Positions 1-8,354 are shown, counted from the stretch's first letter. The stretch: 64,000 bases of DNA from an uncultured Anaerotignum sp. (GCA_910578425.1 CAJTQX010000003.1:35363-99362), one strand, 5' to 3'. Made by a program: numbers and translations. Notes: generated from the sequence alone by a model not told the origin.

Positions 1-2
1 TC

Positions 3-185
3 AGGCTGGGCGGGTCTTCTGACGCGTCTTATCTGACGATTGCGGGTATCCCTACCGTCTGCTCCTGCGGCGTGCGCGGGCAGTGGAACCATACTGACAA
101 GGAATATGCTCTTGCAGACAGTATGCTGGAGCGTGCGAAGCTCTGGGCGAACGTTGTCGCCGAGCTTGGGGAAAAGAAGGCATAA
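3..185 (+). CDS. M20-family metallopeptidase, C-terminal end (partial)
   Basis: The frame is open from the window edge and stops with TAA at 183-185, giving the last 60 residues. It reads GGSSDASY, then a GIP step, then CSCGVRGQWNH and a final helix. This is the C-terminal catalytic-domain end of M20/M25/M40 zinc dipeptidases and tripeptidases, where the late His is normally a metal ligand. Such enzymes cut small peptides in the cytoplasm. The N-terminal part lies outside the window, so substrate class cannot be judged. It is followed directly by a hairpin repeat rather than another rightward gene. Confidence 0.8.
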   Translation, partial: RLGGSSDASYLTIAGIPTVCSCGVRGQWNHTDKEYALADSMLERAKLWANVVAELGEKKA

Positions 186-205
186 AAGACAAAGGATAAA
201 AGACC

Positions 206-404
206 CTGGGGCTCTGCCCCGGTCCCCGCAGGGGACGTTGTCCTCTGACCCTTTTTCCGCCGCATTATATGCGGCGGGAGGGGGACGATTCCAGTTGTTC
301 CGATGAATAACACAAAGAATAAAGATTCTGGGGCTCAGCCCCGGTCCCCGCAGGGGACGATGTCCCCTGACCTTTTTTCCGCCGCATTATATGCGGCGGG
401 AGGG
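206..404. repeat. Tandem pair of hairpin-rich intergenic repeats
   Basis: Two copies of a ~76-bp unit, at 206-281 and 328-404, lie 122 bp apart start to start and differ at a few positions. Each holds three back-to-back hairpins with 3-nt loops: GGGGC-tct/tca-GCCCC, GTCCCC-gca-GGGGAC (imperfect in copy 1) and CCGCCGCAT-tat-ATGCGGCGG. The same building plan recurs near 27.1, 29.3, 39.3 and 58.2 kb. No gene is visible in this spacer. The hairpins may end transcription of the upstream peptidase gene. Confidence 0.85.
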
Positions 405-430
405 GAGAGATCTGCCTTGGAGGGGAAAGC

Positions 431-466
431 AAAAAAAGGTCATGGGGCAATGGTGAAGCCCCATGA
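431..466 (-). terminator. Intrinsic terminator of the seven-gene leftward operon
   Basis: On the minus strand, five bases after the stop of the last operon gene, TCATGGGGC pairs with GCCCCATGA (8-nt loop... spacer of nine) and is followed by CC and seven T. Confidence 0.85.
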
Positions 467-470
467 TCTT

Positions 471-1526
471 TTATATATTCTCCCGTATCCGTTTTGCGAA
501 CGCCGCGGCGCGTTCCTGTATCCCTTCCACGTTTTGTATGCTCAGCGGGTCATTTGCCGTTTCCACCATAGCGAAGCCCGGCGGCAGACGGAAGGTTTTA
601 TTCATACTCAGGGCACTGATGACCTGTTCCGCTACAATATCCCCGCCGCTGTACCCCGAAACCACGACCGCGAACACATTTTTTTCATAAAATGCGGTTT
701 TGCGGAAGAGTGCGGTCAGACGGTTGACAAAGGCGGTAAGGTTCGCGCTCAGCGCGTCATTGTAATTCGGGCAGAGCAGGACGAGCGCGTCGCACGCCTG
801 TATAGCAGGATAGACCTGTTCTACGATGACCCCGCCATAATAACAACTGGATTTTTCGCTGAAATGCATACACATATGATACGGACAGCCGCCGCAGTCC
901 TGTATTGTGCCGTTGCGCAGGGAAATTTCCGTAATTTCGCAGTCTGCAAGCCCTTCTTTTACCATGCCCCAGAGTGCGACTGTATTCGAGGTCTTGAAAT
1001 TGCTGGCGTGGAGTACAAGGATATTCGGGCGTTTCTTCGGCTTAACCTGATAGCTTGTGACACGCTCCAGCATTTCTGCCGCTGCAATATGGTATGCCGA
1101 AAGATTATCCGTTTCCAGCTTCATCGCCTGTATGTTGAAATTCTGCAAAGAAACCGTTCCTTCTACCATCGCGCGCCCCGGGAACGCACAGCCTGCCTGA
1201 TTGGCGGCAAACATCAGCTCCCGCGAAACTGCCTTTGTATACAGCTCACTTTCTCCGTCTACAATGATTCCGCCGACACAGCCTGTCAGCATATCCGGCT
1301 GTGTCCGCAGGTTTTTCAGAAACCGGCAGTATTCCAGATTGATGCCCGATATGCCAAGCGGTACGGCAAAGAGGACCGTCCCGCCCTGTATGGGTGTGAA
1401 ATCCTCCGCGTAACGCATGACTGTGCAGTCATATTCGGCCAGAATGTCCCGCAGTACGCCGTTCAGACGTTCCGTCCGTTTTGCGTCCTCGCAATGGGGA
1501 TAAATAAGCGTCAGCTTTTTTTTCAT
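471..1526 (-). CDS. Double flavodoxin-like NAD(P)H-dependent oxidoreductase
   Basis: 351 residues, cytoplasmic. The C-terminal half (from about residue 165, PNILVLHASNFKTSNT) has the beta-strand/phosphate-loop start of the NADPH-dependent FMN reductase family, followed by a cysteine cluster CGGCPYHMCMHF as in iron-sulfur flavoprotein relatives. The N-terminal half begins with a similar strand (LTLIYPHCEDAKRTERL) and may be a degenerate second flavodoxin fold. It is the last gene of a seven-gene operon and its ATG overlaps the stop of the preceding LDH-like gene (ATGA at 1523-1526), which implies translational coupling. An electron-transfer role with that protein is inferred; the substrate is unknown. 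Confidence 0.75.
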   Translation of the reverse strand: MKKKLTLIYPHCEDAKRTERLNGVLRDILAEYDCTVMRYAEDFTPIQGGTVLFAVPLGISGINLEYCRFLKNLRTQPDMLTGCVGGIIVDGESELYTKAVSRELMFAANQAGCAFPGRAMVEGTVSLQNFNIQAMKLETDNLSAYHIAAAEMLERVTSYQVKPKKRPNILVLHASNFKTSNTVALWGMVKEGLADCEITEISLRNGTIQDCGGCPYHMCMHFSEKSSCYYGGVIVEQVYPAIQACDALVLLCPNYNDALSANLTAFVNRLTALFRKTAFYEKNVFAVVVSGYSGGDIVAEQVISALSMNKTFRLPPGFAMVETANDPLSIQNVEGIQERAAAFAKRIRENI

Positions 1527-2692
1527 TGTATCGCCTCCAGATTTTCCGCTGCCTGTTGGATTCGTGCGAAAAGCGGTTCCGGCAGGGGGAGGGTTTCTGT
1601 TTCCAGCCCGAAGGGAGTCGAGCGGTTTTTACAGCCCATGTATATGCCGCCGAGGAAATTCGAGCTGTAATGCCATTTGCCGCGCAGGGTCAGAAGGAGG
1701 GAGATAGCCGCCGAGGAGATTGCAGGGGCGACATATGGCTTGAAGCCCAGCTCCCGTGTCCGCAGATTTGCCTCCACAGCAAGCTGTGTCAGTTCCCGCG
1801 AAAGGGCGTCATCATACTGTGCGATGCTGTTGGCGATAACCAAATCCGCACCATGCGGGCCGTATGCCCTGCCTTCGGTCAGGAAGGAGGCAAAGCGAGC
1901 GTCTTTTTTCGCGTAATATGCCGCGCGCGCGTTCATTACGCCCAGCCCGTAGCCCTGTATCTGTTCCGGCAGGAGTATGCCGCCTGCCGCCTGCAATGCT
2001 GCCCTGCAAAGTGGGTCTACAGGGTCGGAAACAACGGCAAACAACCCCTGAAAATGGCTTTCCGCCGCTTTTTTCGCAAAGTGGGAGATAATGCCCTTAT
2101 TGGCTTCATACTGTGCCATGCGTACATCCTGCACGCCGGAACCAACGGGCGGTATGCCTTTTGACGCGCAGAACACAAACACATCGCAAGCAAAAAGGTT
2201 TTCTTCCCGCAGAATTTCAACGGGAGGCAGGGCGTCATATTCCCAGGGGTAGGCGGCCTGGTTCAGCTCACATTCCCAACGCTGGCAGACGGTTTCGTTG
2301 ACGTCATAAATTCCCAGAGCACTGATGCAGTCCCCGCCCAGCAGCTTCAGGACGGTCAGAACGGTACTGCCTACATCGCCCAGCGCAAGCAGGTGCACCC
2401 GTTTTTTCCGCGGAATTTCCCGTTCCATGCGGGCTTTCCATTCCGCCAGAGTGCAATATGACGTATTCACGAGCGTGGCTGTCCCCTCGGCAATGTTTTT
2501 TTCCAAAAATGCCCGTCCTCCCGCGGGAATCCAATCTGCACGGATATCCAGAGCATTTTTGTCCAGCCAGCCAATATCCTCCATATCTGCCATCATACCG
2601 ATGTGCGTCAGGCGGCAAAGTCCCTTTGTCTGCCCTGCCGGATGGCTGACAGCAAACAACTGCCCGCGTTTCCATTTCACGAATTCCAACAC
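1523..2692 (-). CDS. Lactate/malate dehydrogenase-fold protein, atypical
   Basis: About 389 residues. Residues ~95-140 contain a Rossmann start (VHLLALGDVGSTVLTVLKLLG) ending in an acidic residue after the second strand, then SDPVDPLC in the place of the LDH NPVD motif and YGPHGAD in the place of the catalytic GEHGD. The stretch matching LDTAR reads VMNAR, so the catalytic Asp looks replaced by Asn. A ~95-residue N-terminal extension is unlike ordinary LDH. A GGAGG overlaps the furthest upstream GTG (2698), so I place the start at the GTG at 2692 (TTG at 2689 is possible). It is coupled by ATGA overlap to the double flavodoxin-like gene. The true substrate is unknown. Confidence 0.7.
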   Translation of the reverse strand: MLEFVKWKRGQLFAVSHPAGQTKGLCRLTHIGMMADMEDIGWLDKNALDIRADWIPAGGRAFLEKNIAEGTATLVNTSYCTLAEWKARMEREIPRKKRVHLLALGDVGSTVLTVLKLLGGDCISALGIYDVNETVCQRWECELNQAAYPWEYDALPPVEILREENLFACDVFVFCASKGIPPVGSGVQDVRMAQYEANKGIISHFAKKAAESHFQGLFAVVSDPVDPLCRAALQAAGGILLPEQIQGYGLGVMNARAAYYAKKDARFASFLTEGRAYGPHGADLVIANSIAQYDDALSRELTQLAVEANLRTRELGFKPYVAPAISSAAISLLLTLRGKWHYSSNFLGGIYMGCKNRSTPFGLETETLPLPEPLFARIQQAAENLEAIQ

Positions 2693-2725
2693 TTTCACCT
2701 CCGCATATCTAAGGTACTGTATATT

Positions 2726-2929
2726 TTATTTCTCAAACGGCGTCATAATCCATTTGATACACCCGCCCGCTTTGTTTTCAAATATACGGCAGCCCTCTAA
2801 AATATCGTACAGAGGCGCGCGGTGGGTAATCAGACAGTTGGTATCCGGTTTTCCGCAGCGCACCGGCTCCATGATTTCTGCACCGGCGTTTGCGTCTACG
2901 CCGCCTGCCGCTTTCATTGTTTTCTGCAA
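2726..2929 (-). CDS. 67-residue cysteine-containing protein of unknown function
   Basis: TTG start at 2929 preceded by GAGG seven bases upstream; the GAGG overlaps the stop of the azoreductase-like gene. The product has cysteines at CGKPDTNC, EGCR and GGC, and ends TPFEK. The four Cys could bind a metal or cluster, but I recognise no family. It lies inside the operon between two flavin/NAD enzymes, with 11 bp to the preceding gene and ~33 bp to the next, so a redox-accessory role is a fair guess only. Confidence 0.55.
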   Translation of the reverse strand: MQKTMKAAGGVDANAGAEIMEPVRCGKPDTNCLITHRAPLYDILEGCRIFENKAGGCIKWIMTPFEK

Positions 2930-2940
2930 TGCTTTTCCTC

Positions 2941-3531
2941 TCAGACTGTTTTTGCGGCTTCTTCCGCCTCTTTTTTTGCCGCGTCAAGCAGCTCTGCCAC
3001 AGGCACAAGCCCGATATCCAGCCCTTCTGCTGCGATGCAGTCATAGCGTTCGATGCCGAAAAATTCTGCCATTGCCGCCATATAGCGCGAGCCCATTTCC
3101 AGCGGTGTATCCGCATAATAGCCGCCGCGCGTCGTCAGGTAGACCATATGGTCGGCTTTGCAGAGCCCTTCCAGCCCGCGTTCGCCCGTTTTGAATGTAA
3201 TCCCTTCCACACAGAGGTTTTCAATGTAAACCTTCAGCAGTGCGGGAAAGCTCAAATCCCAAAACGGCGCGGCAATGACAATCTTATCCGCCTCTGCAAA
3301 CTGGCGCGCGTAGCAGAATCTGGGGTGTGAGAAATTCTTTTCGGCAAGCAGTTCGTCCCTCTGGCGGAAAAAGCCTTCCGTCATATAATTCAGCCCCTCA
3401 TCCATCAGGACAAGCCTTGTGATGCAATAATCCCCGTTTTTTTCCAGTTCTTTCAGGAAATGCTCCGCCAGTTCCTTCGTGCGCGAGCCTTCCCGACGGA
3501 TACAGCAGTCGATGTACAATACGTTTTTCAT
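2941..3531 (-). CDS. Azoreductase / NAD(P)H dehydrogenase (quinone)-like flavoprotein
   Basis: 196 residues with the flavodoxin-like fold of FMN-dependent NADH:quinone reductases (AzoR/MdaB type): an N-terminal strand NVLYIDCC followed by RREGSRTKEL for FMN phosphate binding, APFWDLSFPALLKVYIENL in the middle, and TTRGGYY around residue 140, all characteristic positions of the family. The start has a GGGGGA site. It sits 19 bp after the PfkB kinase gene. Two-electron reduction of quinones or other acceptors is the family activity; the physiological acceptor here is unknown. Confidence 0.8.
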   Translation of the reverse strand: MKNVLYIDCCIRREGSRTKELAEHFLKELEKNGDYCITRLVLMDEGLNYMTEGFFRQRDELLAEKNFSHPRFCYARQFAEADKIVIAAPFWDLSFPALLKVYIENLCVEGITFKTGERGLEGLCKADHMVYLTTRGGYYADTPLEMGSRYMAAMAEFFGIERYDCIAAEGLDIGLVPVAELLDAAKKEAEEAAKTV

Positions 3532-3550
3532 GATTTTCCCCCTTGTCTTT

Positions 3551-4480
3551 TCATCTTATCTTAACAGCCTGCAATTCTCCCAGCGTGCCATTCCGCAGTG
3601 CTTCTTCAACCTCTGCTTTCAGCGGGACGGAATCTGACGCGCCTTTGCGCCCGATTGCCAGCGCGCTTGCCGCGCTTGCCAGAAGCAGAGCGTTTGGAAT
3701 GTTATTTTCCTTATATATGGAATACAGGAAATACCCGCTGAAGGTATCTCCTGCCGCTGTCGTATCTACTGCGTCTGCATGGAAGCAGCCAATGCGGTAT
3801 TCCTCTGCATTGCGGACGCAGCACGCCCCGCGGCTGCCCAGCGTCAGCAGTATCCCACAGTTCGGGTATTTTTCCCGCAGGAACGGCAGAATTTCCTCGT
3901 CCGTTTCACAGCCGGCAATCTGCCGCCCCTCTACTTCGTTGACGATCAGCCAGTCCAGCAGTTCCAGAGGATAGCCCAGAACGTCTTTGTTCATAGGGGC
4001 GGCGTTCAAAGCAGTCTGCATACCGCGCCTGTGCGCCTCCTCCATAATATAGCCTACAAGGTTTGTTTCATTCTGCAAAAGCACCAAAACATCTTTTTCT
4101 CCGGCAAATGCGTCCAGTGTGCGGTTGATATATTCCTTTGTCAGCATACGGTTCGTGCCGCCGTAAAGGAGGATACAGTTCTGTCCGCTTTTGTCCACCT
4201 GTATGATGGCGTGTCCGTTCGGGGAGTCTGCCTGTTGCAGAAGGGAAACATCTACGCCGTTTTCCCGCAGCTTTTCTTCCAATATTCCTCCATCCATGCC
4301 TATGATGCCCGCGTGGTGCACAGGAATTCCTGCTTTTGCGGCGGCAATGGACTGATTCAGCCCCTTGCCGCCGCAGTTGATAAACAGCCCAAGCGAAGAT
4401 ATCGTTTCGCCCGGCTGCACGAAATGCTCCACATCATAGACATAATCCTTATTCAAAGAGCCAAAATTCAGCAGTTTCAT
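3551..4480 (-). CDS. PfkB-family carbohydrate kinase (ribokinase-like)
   Basis: 309 residues. Early GG motif (FINCGGKGLNQSIAAAKAG) binds the sugar, and the late AVDTTAAGDTFSGYFL is the PfkB signature 2 with the anion-hole GAGD-like AAGD and catalytic Asp. Overall it matches ribokinase more than fructokinase. ATG at 4480 has GGAGG ten bases upstream and overlaps the stop of the transporter gene (4477-4480). The phosphorylated sugar or nucleoside is not deducible; the coupled DMT transporter suggests it acts on the imported compound. Confidence 0.85.
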   Translation of the reverse strand: MKLLNFGSLNKDYVYDVEHFVQPGETISSLGLFINCGGKGLNQSIAAAKAGIPVHHAGIIGMDGGILEEKLRENGVDVSLLQQADSPNGHAIIQVDKSGQNCILLYGGTNRMLTKEYINRTLDAFAGEKDVLVLLQNETNLVGYIMEEAHRRGMQTALNAAPMNKDVLGYPLELLDWLIVNEVEGRQIAGCETDEEILPFLREKYPNCGILLTLGSRGACCVRNAEEYRIGCFHADAVDTTAAGDTFSGYFLYSIYKENNIPNALLLASAASALAIGRKGASDSVPLKAEVEEALRNGTLGELQAVKIR

Positions 4481-4962
4481 GTTTTTCCCTCCGTTTCTTC
4501 GGACAGCGCGCTGCGGATGCGCTCCTGCCGTTCCGCGCCGCTCTGCCGTTCCTTCCATGCAATGCCTGCCAGGATCAGGAATATCCCCGCGATTTTTGCA
4601 AAGCTGAATTCACCGAAAAACACATAGTCCAGCACAATGGCGATTCCCAACTGACCCATCAGCACCAGTACGGTAGAGGTCATCGCGCCGCTGTGGCTTG
4701 TCCCGATAATGAGGAATATCATTGCAACAAGCCCGCAGACGCTGCCCATGTAAAACAACAGGGGCACTTCGCGGATATGCGAGAAATCCAGTTCCGCGCC
4801 GTTGCCTGTGATAAATATCAGGCAGAACGCAATTACAGATGCTTCGATATAATTCACCAGCGCGCCGCGCGCCGTCCCCAGACATTCTCCCGCTTTTACG
4901 TTCACCATTTTGTTGATTGTGTTTAAGAAGCCATTGGCGACTGCCGTAATATAAAATACCAT
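4477..4962 (-). CDS. DMT-superfamily membrane protein, half-size subunit
   Basis: 161 residues with five predicted membrane helices and the G-rich helix pattern of DUF606/YdcZ-type half transporters (GSVCGLVAMIFLIIG, VLMGQLGIAIVLDYVFFGE). A long charged C-terminal tail (about 30 residues) follows the last helix. AGGAGG lies eight bases upstream of the ATG. The preceding gene encodes a second half-size DMT protein 13 bp upstream, and paired half-size DMT proteins commonly work as heterodimers. Substrate is unknown. Confidence 0.75.
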   Translation of the reverse strand: MVFYITAVANGFLNTINKMVNVKAGECLGTARGALVNYIEASVIAFCLIFITGNGAELDFSHIREVPLLFYMGSVCGLVAMIFLIIGTSHSGAMTSTVLVLMGQLGIAIVLDYVFFGEFSFAKIAGIFLILAGIAWKERQSGAERQERIRSALSEETEGKT

Positions 4963-4975
4963 TGCTTACGCCTCC

Positions 4976-5398
4976 TTATCCCTGCACGACCAGAAAAATC
5001 CCTGCCATTACAAGCGCGTAGCAGGGGAGCTGCTTCAAACGGAACGGCTTTTTTTCTGCACCGAACCAGCCGTAATGATCTACCAAAGCGGAGGATATCA
5101 TCTGCCCGATGACAGAAAGGCTGAGCATTGCCGTCGCGCCGATGCGCAGTGTGCACCAACTGCTGCTGGCAACCATCGCAACACCCATAAAGCCTACCAG
5201 AAATACATACGGCGGCGCGCCCCGAAAGGAAAGGGGCTTTTTTTCCTTCCCTTTGACATACAGCACCAAAAGCACTGCTGCAATGGCATGTACGAAAAAG
5301 CAGATGCCGAAAAGACTGTAATAATTTCCCAACTGGCCGTTCAGGGATACCATAAGCCCCTGAAAAATGCCTGATAAAATCAAAAATAAAAAATACAC
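4976..5398 (-). CDS. DMT-superfamily membrane protein, partner subunit
   Basis: 140 residues, about five hydrophobic helices. I start it at GTG 5398, which has AGGAGG eight bases upstream; the frame stays open further but without a ribosome site. The pattern SGIFQGLMVSLNGQLG and SVIGQMISSALVDHYGWFG is typical of DUF606 family members, where repeated NGxLG and GQ motifs occur. It is the first gene of the seven-gene operon and most likely pairs with the following half transporter. Confidence 0.75.
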   Translation of the reverse strand: MYFLFLILSGIFQGLMVSLNGQLGNYYSLFGICFFVHAIAAVLLVLYVKGKEKKPLSFRGAPPYVFLVGFMGVAMVASSSWCTLRIGATAMLSLSVIGQMISSALVDHYGWFGAEKKPFRLKQLPCYALVMAGIFLVVQG

Positions 5399-5435
5399 GC
5401 TGTTTTCCTCCTGATTTTTCTTCTCTGTTTTGGCA

Positions 5436-5464
5436 ATTTTACCATATGCGGGCCGTTTCTTCAA
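5436..5464 (-). promoter_or_regulatory. Candidate promoter of the seven-gene operon
   Basis: On the minus strand TTGAAG, 17 bp, TAAAAT with a TGG just before the -10 (extended -10). It lies ~40 bp before the GTG of the first gene. Confidence 0.6.
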
Positions 5465-5530
5465 GCCGCATTCCGCCGCTTCTGGAAAAAGCCCTGTGAA
5501 ACAGAAAAAAGGCAGGAAGTTTCTGCCGAC

Positions 5531-5571
5531 ATAATAAAAAATCGGGAAAGCTCTGAAAGAACCTTCCCGAT
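5531..5571 (-). terminator. Intrinsic terminator of the Met-rich lipoprotein gene
   Basis: ATCGGGAA pairs with TTCCCGAT across a 15-nt loop, followed on the minus strand by TTTTTATTAT. Confidence 0.85.
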
Positions 5572-5597
5572 AGCCCGCCGTATGTTAAGGCTGATTT

Positions 5598-6458
5598 TTA
5601 ACCAATTACAGTTGCGTTTGCTGCCTCAGCAGGGATTTCAACCTCAACTGCGTTGAAGTCCTTGCAGATCATGCTGACTGCTGTTTTGCTGATTTCGATT
5701 TTTGTATCGCCTGCTGCCGCGCCTGCGCTTGCCATTGCCTGATCCATAACAGTCTGCATCATAGCTGTCATGTCCATTTCATATTTTACAACATAGCCAT
5801 CCGCGTCAATCCACATGGTCAGGGGCAGGTCGCTGGAGTAGATGGCTTCCATATCTTCCGCGCTCAGGCCCATGCTTTCTACAGAGCTCAGAGCACCGCT
5901 GTCCTGAATTGCTTCTTTCATGGCATCGCCTGTCAGCACGCCTTCGATTTTGGATGCTGTTTTGCCGTTAACATCTTCTTCGCCGGTTTTGCTGAAATCG
6001 GAGATGTTTTTCAGGTAAAGATCCATGTTGGCGTCTGCGTCATATTGTGCAAGAGCATCAGCTGTTGTGGACTGTGCATACCATGCACCGTCCATATTTA
6101 TATATGTAACGAACTGGCCGTCTTTTTCTTCTGCAAACATCTGCATATCCTGGCTGCCCATTTCGCCCATATCCATGGACATATCCATCTGCATCTTCAA
6201 AGGATCGTTTACTGTGAGGATTTTTGCATTTGTAATCATATCAATGCTTTCCTCGCCCATTGTCATGCCGATTTCCATGTTCATTTCTGTTGCCATGCTC
6301 TCTACGCCGGCCATTGTTTCCTGAGCCTTTGTCAAAAGTGCCTCCACATCTGTGGAATCAGAACCGCCTGCGTTGCCGCCGTTGCCGCCGCAGCCTGCTG
6401 CTGCGAACGCCATTGTCATAGCTGCCGCTACTGCTAAAAACCTTTTGCTCCATTTCAT
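5598..6458 (-). CDS. Lipoprotein, DUF6612-like (LolA-like fold)
   Basis: 286 residues with a lipoprotein signal peptide and lipobox AAGC (Cys23). The mature part is rich in Met and Asp (MEIGMTMGEESIDM, MDMSMDMGEM) and carries the repeated 'degree of polarity' layout of Gram-positive DUF6612/LolA-like lipoproteins: AWYAQ, SDFSKTGEEDVNGK, then LPLTMWIDADGYVVKYEMDM. It is anchored outside the membrane; function is unknown. AGGAGG precedes the ATG. It is monocistronic with its own terminator. Confidence 0.75.
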   Translation of the reverse strand: MKWSKRFLAVAAAMTMAFAAAGCGGNGGNAGGSDSTDVEALLTKAQETMAGVESMATEMNMEIGMTMGEESIDMITNAKILTVNDPLKMQMDMSMDMGEMGSQDMQMFAEEKDGQFVTYINMDGAWYAQSTTADALAQYDADANMDLYLKNISDFSKTGEEDVNGKTASKIEGVLTGDAMKEAIQDSGALSSVESMGLSAEDMEAIYSSDLPLTMWIDADGYVVKYEMDMTAMMQTVMDQAMASAGAAAGDTKIEISKTAVSMICKDFNAVEVEIPAEAANATVIG

Positions 6459-6515
6459 AACTACTACTCCTCCTCCTTAAAAAATACACAAAAAAAATTT
6501 GTTACCTGTTTACTA

Positions 6516-6545
6516 TAGCATAAAACTACGCAGGAGTTCTTACAA
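6516..6545 (-). promoter_or_regulatory. Weak candidate promoter for the lipoprotein gene
   Basis: On the minus strand TTGTAA, ~18 bp, TATGCT (overlapping TATAGT). Weak match; position approximate. Confidence 0.35.
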
Positions 6546-6599
6546 AATTCTTAATTTTTTTTTAACAAATAGAAATTTGGCGGAACCCGAAAGACGAAC

Positions 6600-6628
6600 T
6601 GGATTTTAGCAGCGGGATATGGTATCAT
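6600..6628 (+). promoter_or_regulatory. Extended -10 promoter for the COG2509 flavoprotein
   Basis: TGGATT, 17 bp, TATCAT with TGG directly upstream. A small hairpin TCCGG-N7-CCGGA lies in the leader. The same TATGGTATCAT string occurs at the diguanylate cyclase promoter (17174-17184). Confidence 0.55.
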
Positions 6629-6687
6629 GCACAGGAACAGTGTCCGGTCAGAAGCCGGATCTTTCCGGATAATTTAGGAGGAATAAC

Positions 6688-8280
6688 ATGATTCGTGTTT
6701 CGGAGTTAAAGCTGCCGTTGGACGGCACAAAGGAGCAACTGAAAAAAAAAGCGGCGCGGGCTTTGGGCGTTGTGCCAAAAGAAATGAAGGAGCTGAAAAT
6801 ATTCCGGCGTTCTCTGGACGCGCGGAAAAAGGATGATATTCATTATGTGTATACGGTAGACGTTTCGCTGGAAGATGAAAGCAGGATACTGCGGCGGGCG
6901 GATGGGAAAAAGCTGGCTCCCGCGCCTGACATTGTGTACAGGCTGCCGAAGGGCGTAAACATGCCGGAAAAGCGTCCTGTTGTTGTGGGCTTTGGTCCGG
7001 CAGGGATGTTTGCCGCTCTGCTTTTGGCAGAGATGGGGCTGCGTCCCGTTGTGCTGGAACGCGGCGGCGATGTGGAGAGCCGCAGAAAGGCGGTAGAGCA
7101 GTTTTGGGAGACGGGAAAGCTGGATACGGAGAATAACGTGCAGTTTGGTGAGGGCGGCGCGGGGACGTTTTCAGACGGCAAGCTGACGACCCGCATCAAA
7201 GACCCGCGCTGCCGCAAGGTTTTGGAGGAAATGGCAGAGGCGGGCGCGCCGGAGGAAATCCTCTGGGATGCAAAGCCGCATATCGGTACGGACCTCCTGC
7301 GGGGCGTTGTGCGGAATATACGTGAAAAAATCACTGCGCTGGGCGGCGAGGTGCGGTTTCACGCGAAGGTATCGGGTTTTGCGTGGGAGAATGGAAAGAT
7401 ACACGCCGTTCTTCTGGAAAACGGAGAGCAGATGGAAACGAAGGACGTTGTGCTCGCGCTGGGGCATAGTGCGCGGGATACCTTTGAATTACTGGAACGG
7501 GAGGGCTTTGCACTGGAGCAGAAGCCCTTTGCCGTCGGTGTGCGGATTGAGCATCCGCAGGAAATGATAAACAGGGCGCAGTATGGCCAGGCGGCGGAAA
7601 ACCTGCCTGCCGCCGATTACCGCCTGACGTATACGACAAAAGCGGGGAGGGGCGTTTATACCTTTTGTATGTGTCCCGGCGGAATGGTTGTTGCGGCAGC
7701 CTCGGAGGAGGGGCGGCTTGCGGTCAACGGCATGAGCCTGCACGCGCGGGACGGAGAGAATGCCAATTCTGCCCTTTTGGTGCAGGTATTTCCGGAGGAT
7801 TTTGGCAGCCCTGCCCCGCTGGCAGGCATGTATTTCCAGCGGGATTTGGAGGAAAAGGCGTTTCAGGCCGGCGGCGGTGGTTATGCCGCTCCCGTTCAAA
7901 AGGTTGGCGCATTCCTCGGGATAGAAGGAAATGGAGAAGGAGTTCGGCCGACCTGCCGTCCGAATGTTACAGAGAGCAGTATGAACGATATTTTTCCGGC
8001 GTTTATAACAGATGCGCTGCGGGAGGCCCTGCCCGCGATGGGCAGAAGGCTGAAAGGCTTTGACAGACCGGACGCTCTGCTGACTGCTGTGGAGAGCCGC
8101 AGTTCTTCCCCTGTGCGGATACTGCGGGACGAAAATGGCGAAAGTCTGCGGTTTGGCGGCATTTATCCCGCCGGAGAAGGCGCGGGCTATGCAGGTGGAA
8201 TCGTGTCTGCGGCTGTGGACGGCATCGCGGCGGCAGAGCGGATTGCTGCAAAATATGGCTGGAAAAAGGCGGGACAGTGA
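6688..8280 (+). CDS. FAD-dependent dehydrogenase of the COG2509 family
   Basis: 530 residues. A ~95-residue N-terminal domain precedes a classic dinucleotide-binding loop VVGFGPAGMFAALLL and an acidic strand end VLERGG. Later motifs GEGGAGTFSDGKLTTR, VVLALGHSARDTFE and a C-terminal FAD loop GIYPAGEGAGYAGGI are those of the widely conserved but uncharacterised COG2509 dehydrogenases. AGGAGG lies before the ATG. The enzyme is predicted soluble; the substrate is unknown. It is transcribed alone. Confidence 0.85.
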   Translation: MIRVSELKLPLDGTKEQLKKKAARALGVVPKEMKELKIFRRSLDARKKDDIHYVYTVDVSLEDESRILRRADGKKLAPAPDIVYRLPKGVNMPEKRPVVVGFGPAGMFAALLLAEMGLRPVVLERGGDVESRRKAVEQFWETGKLDTENNVQFGEGGAGTFSDGKLTTRIKDPRCRKVLEEMAEAGAPEEILWDAKPHIGTDLLRGVVRNIREKITALGGEVRFHAKVSGFAWENGKIHAVLLENGEQMETKDVVLALGHSARDTFELLEREGFALEQKPFAVGVRIEHPQEMINRAQYGQAAENLPAADYRLTYTTKAGRGVYTFCMCPGGMVVAAASEEGRLAVNGMSLHARDGENANSALLVQVFPEDFGSPAPLAGMYFQRDLEEKAFQAGGGGYAAPVQKVGAFLGIEGNGEGVRPTCRPNVTESSMNDIFPAFITDALREALPAMGRRLKGFDRPDALLTAVESRSSSPVRILRDENGESLRFGGIYPAGEGAGYAGGIVSAAVDGIAAAERIAAKYGWKKAGQ

Positions 8281-8354
8281 CCGCCGGAGAGGCGTTTTTC
8301 GCGGTGTATTCCGAAAAATGCGATACAAAATATGGCAGAGAATCAGATTTTTTC

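Noticed and set aside
206..404. CRISPR array from the repeated units
   Set aside because: Only two copies, no regular spacers, repeats are 76 bp and made of hairpins; no cas genes in the window.
303..1670. A 455-codon rightward frame over the double flavodoxin gene
   Set aside because: It translates through the hairpin repeat and mirrors the real minus-strand gene; the opposite strand has clear domain motifs.
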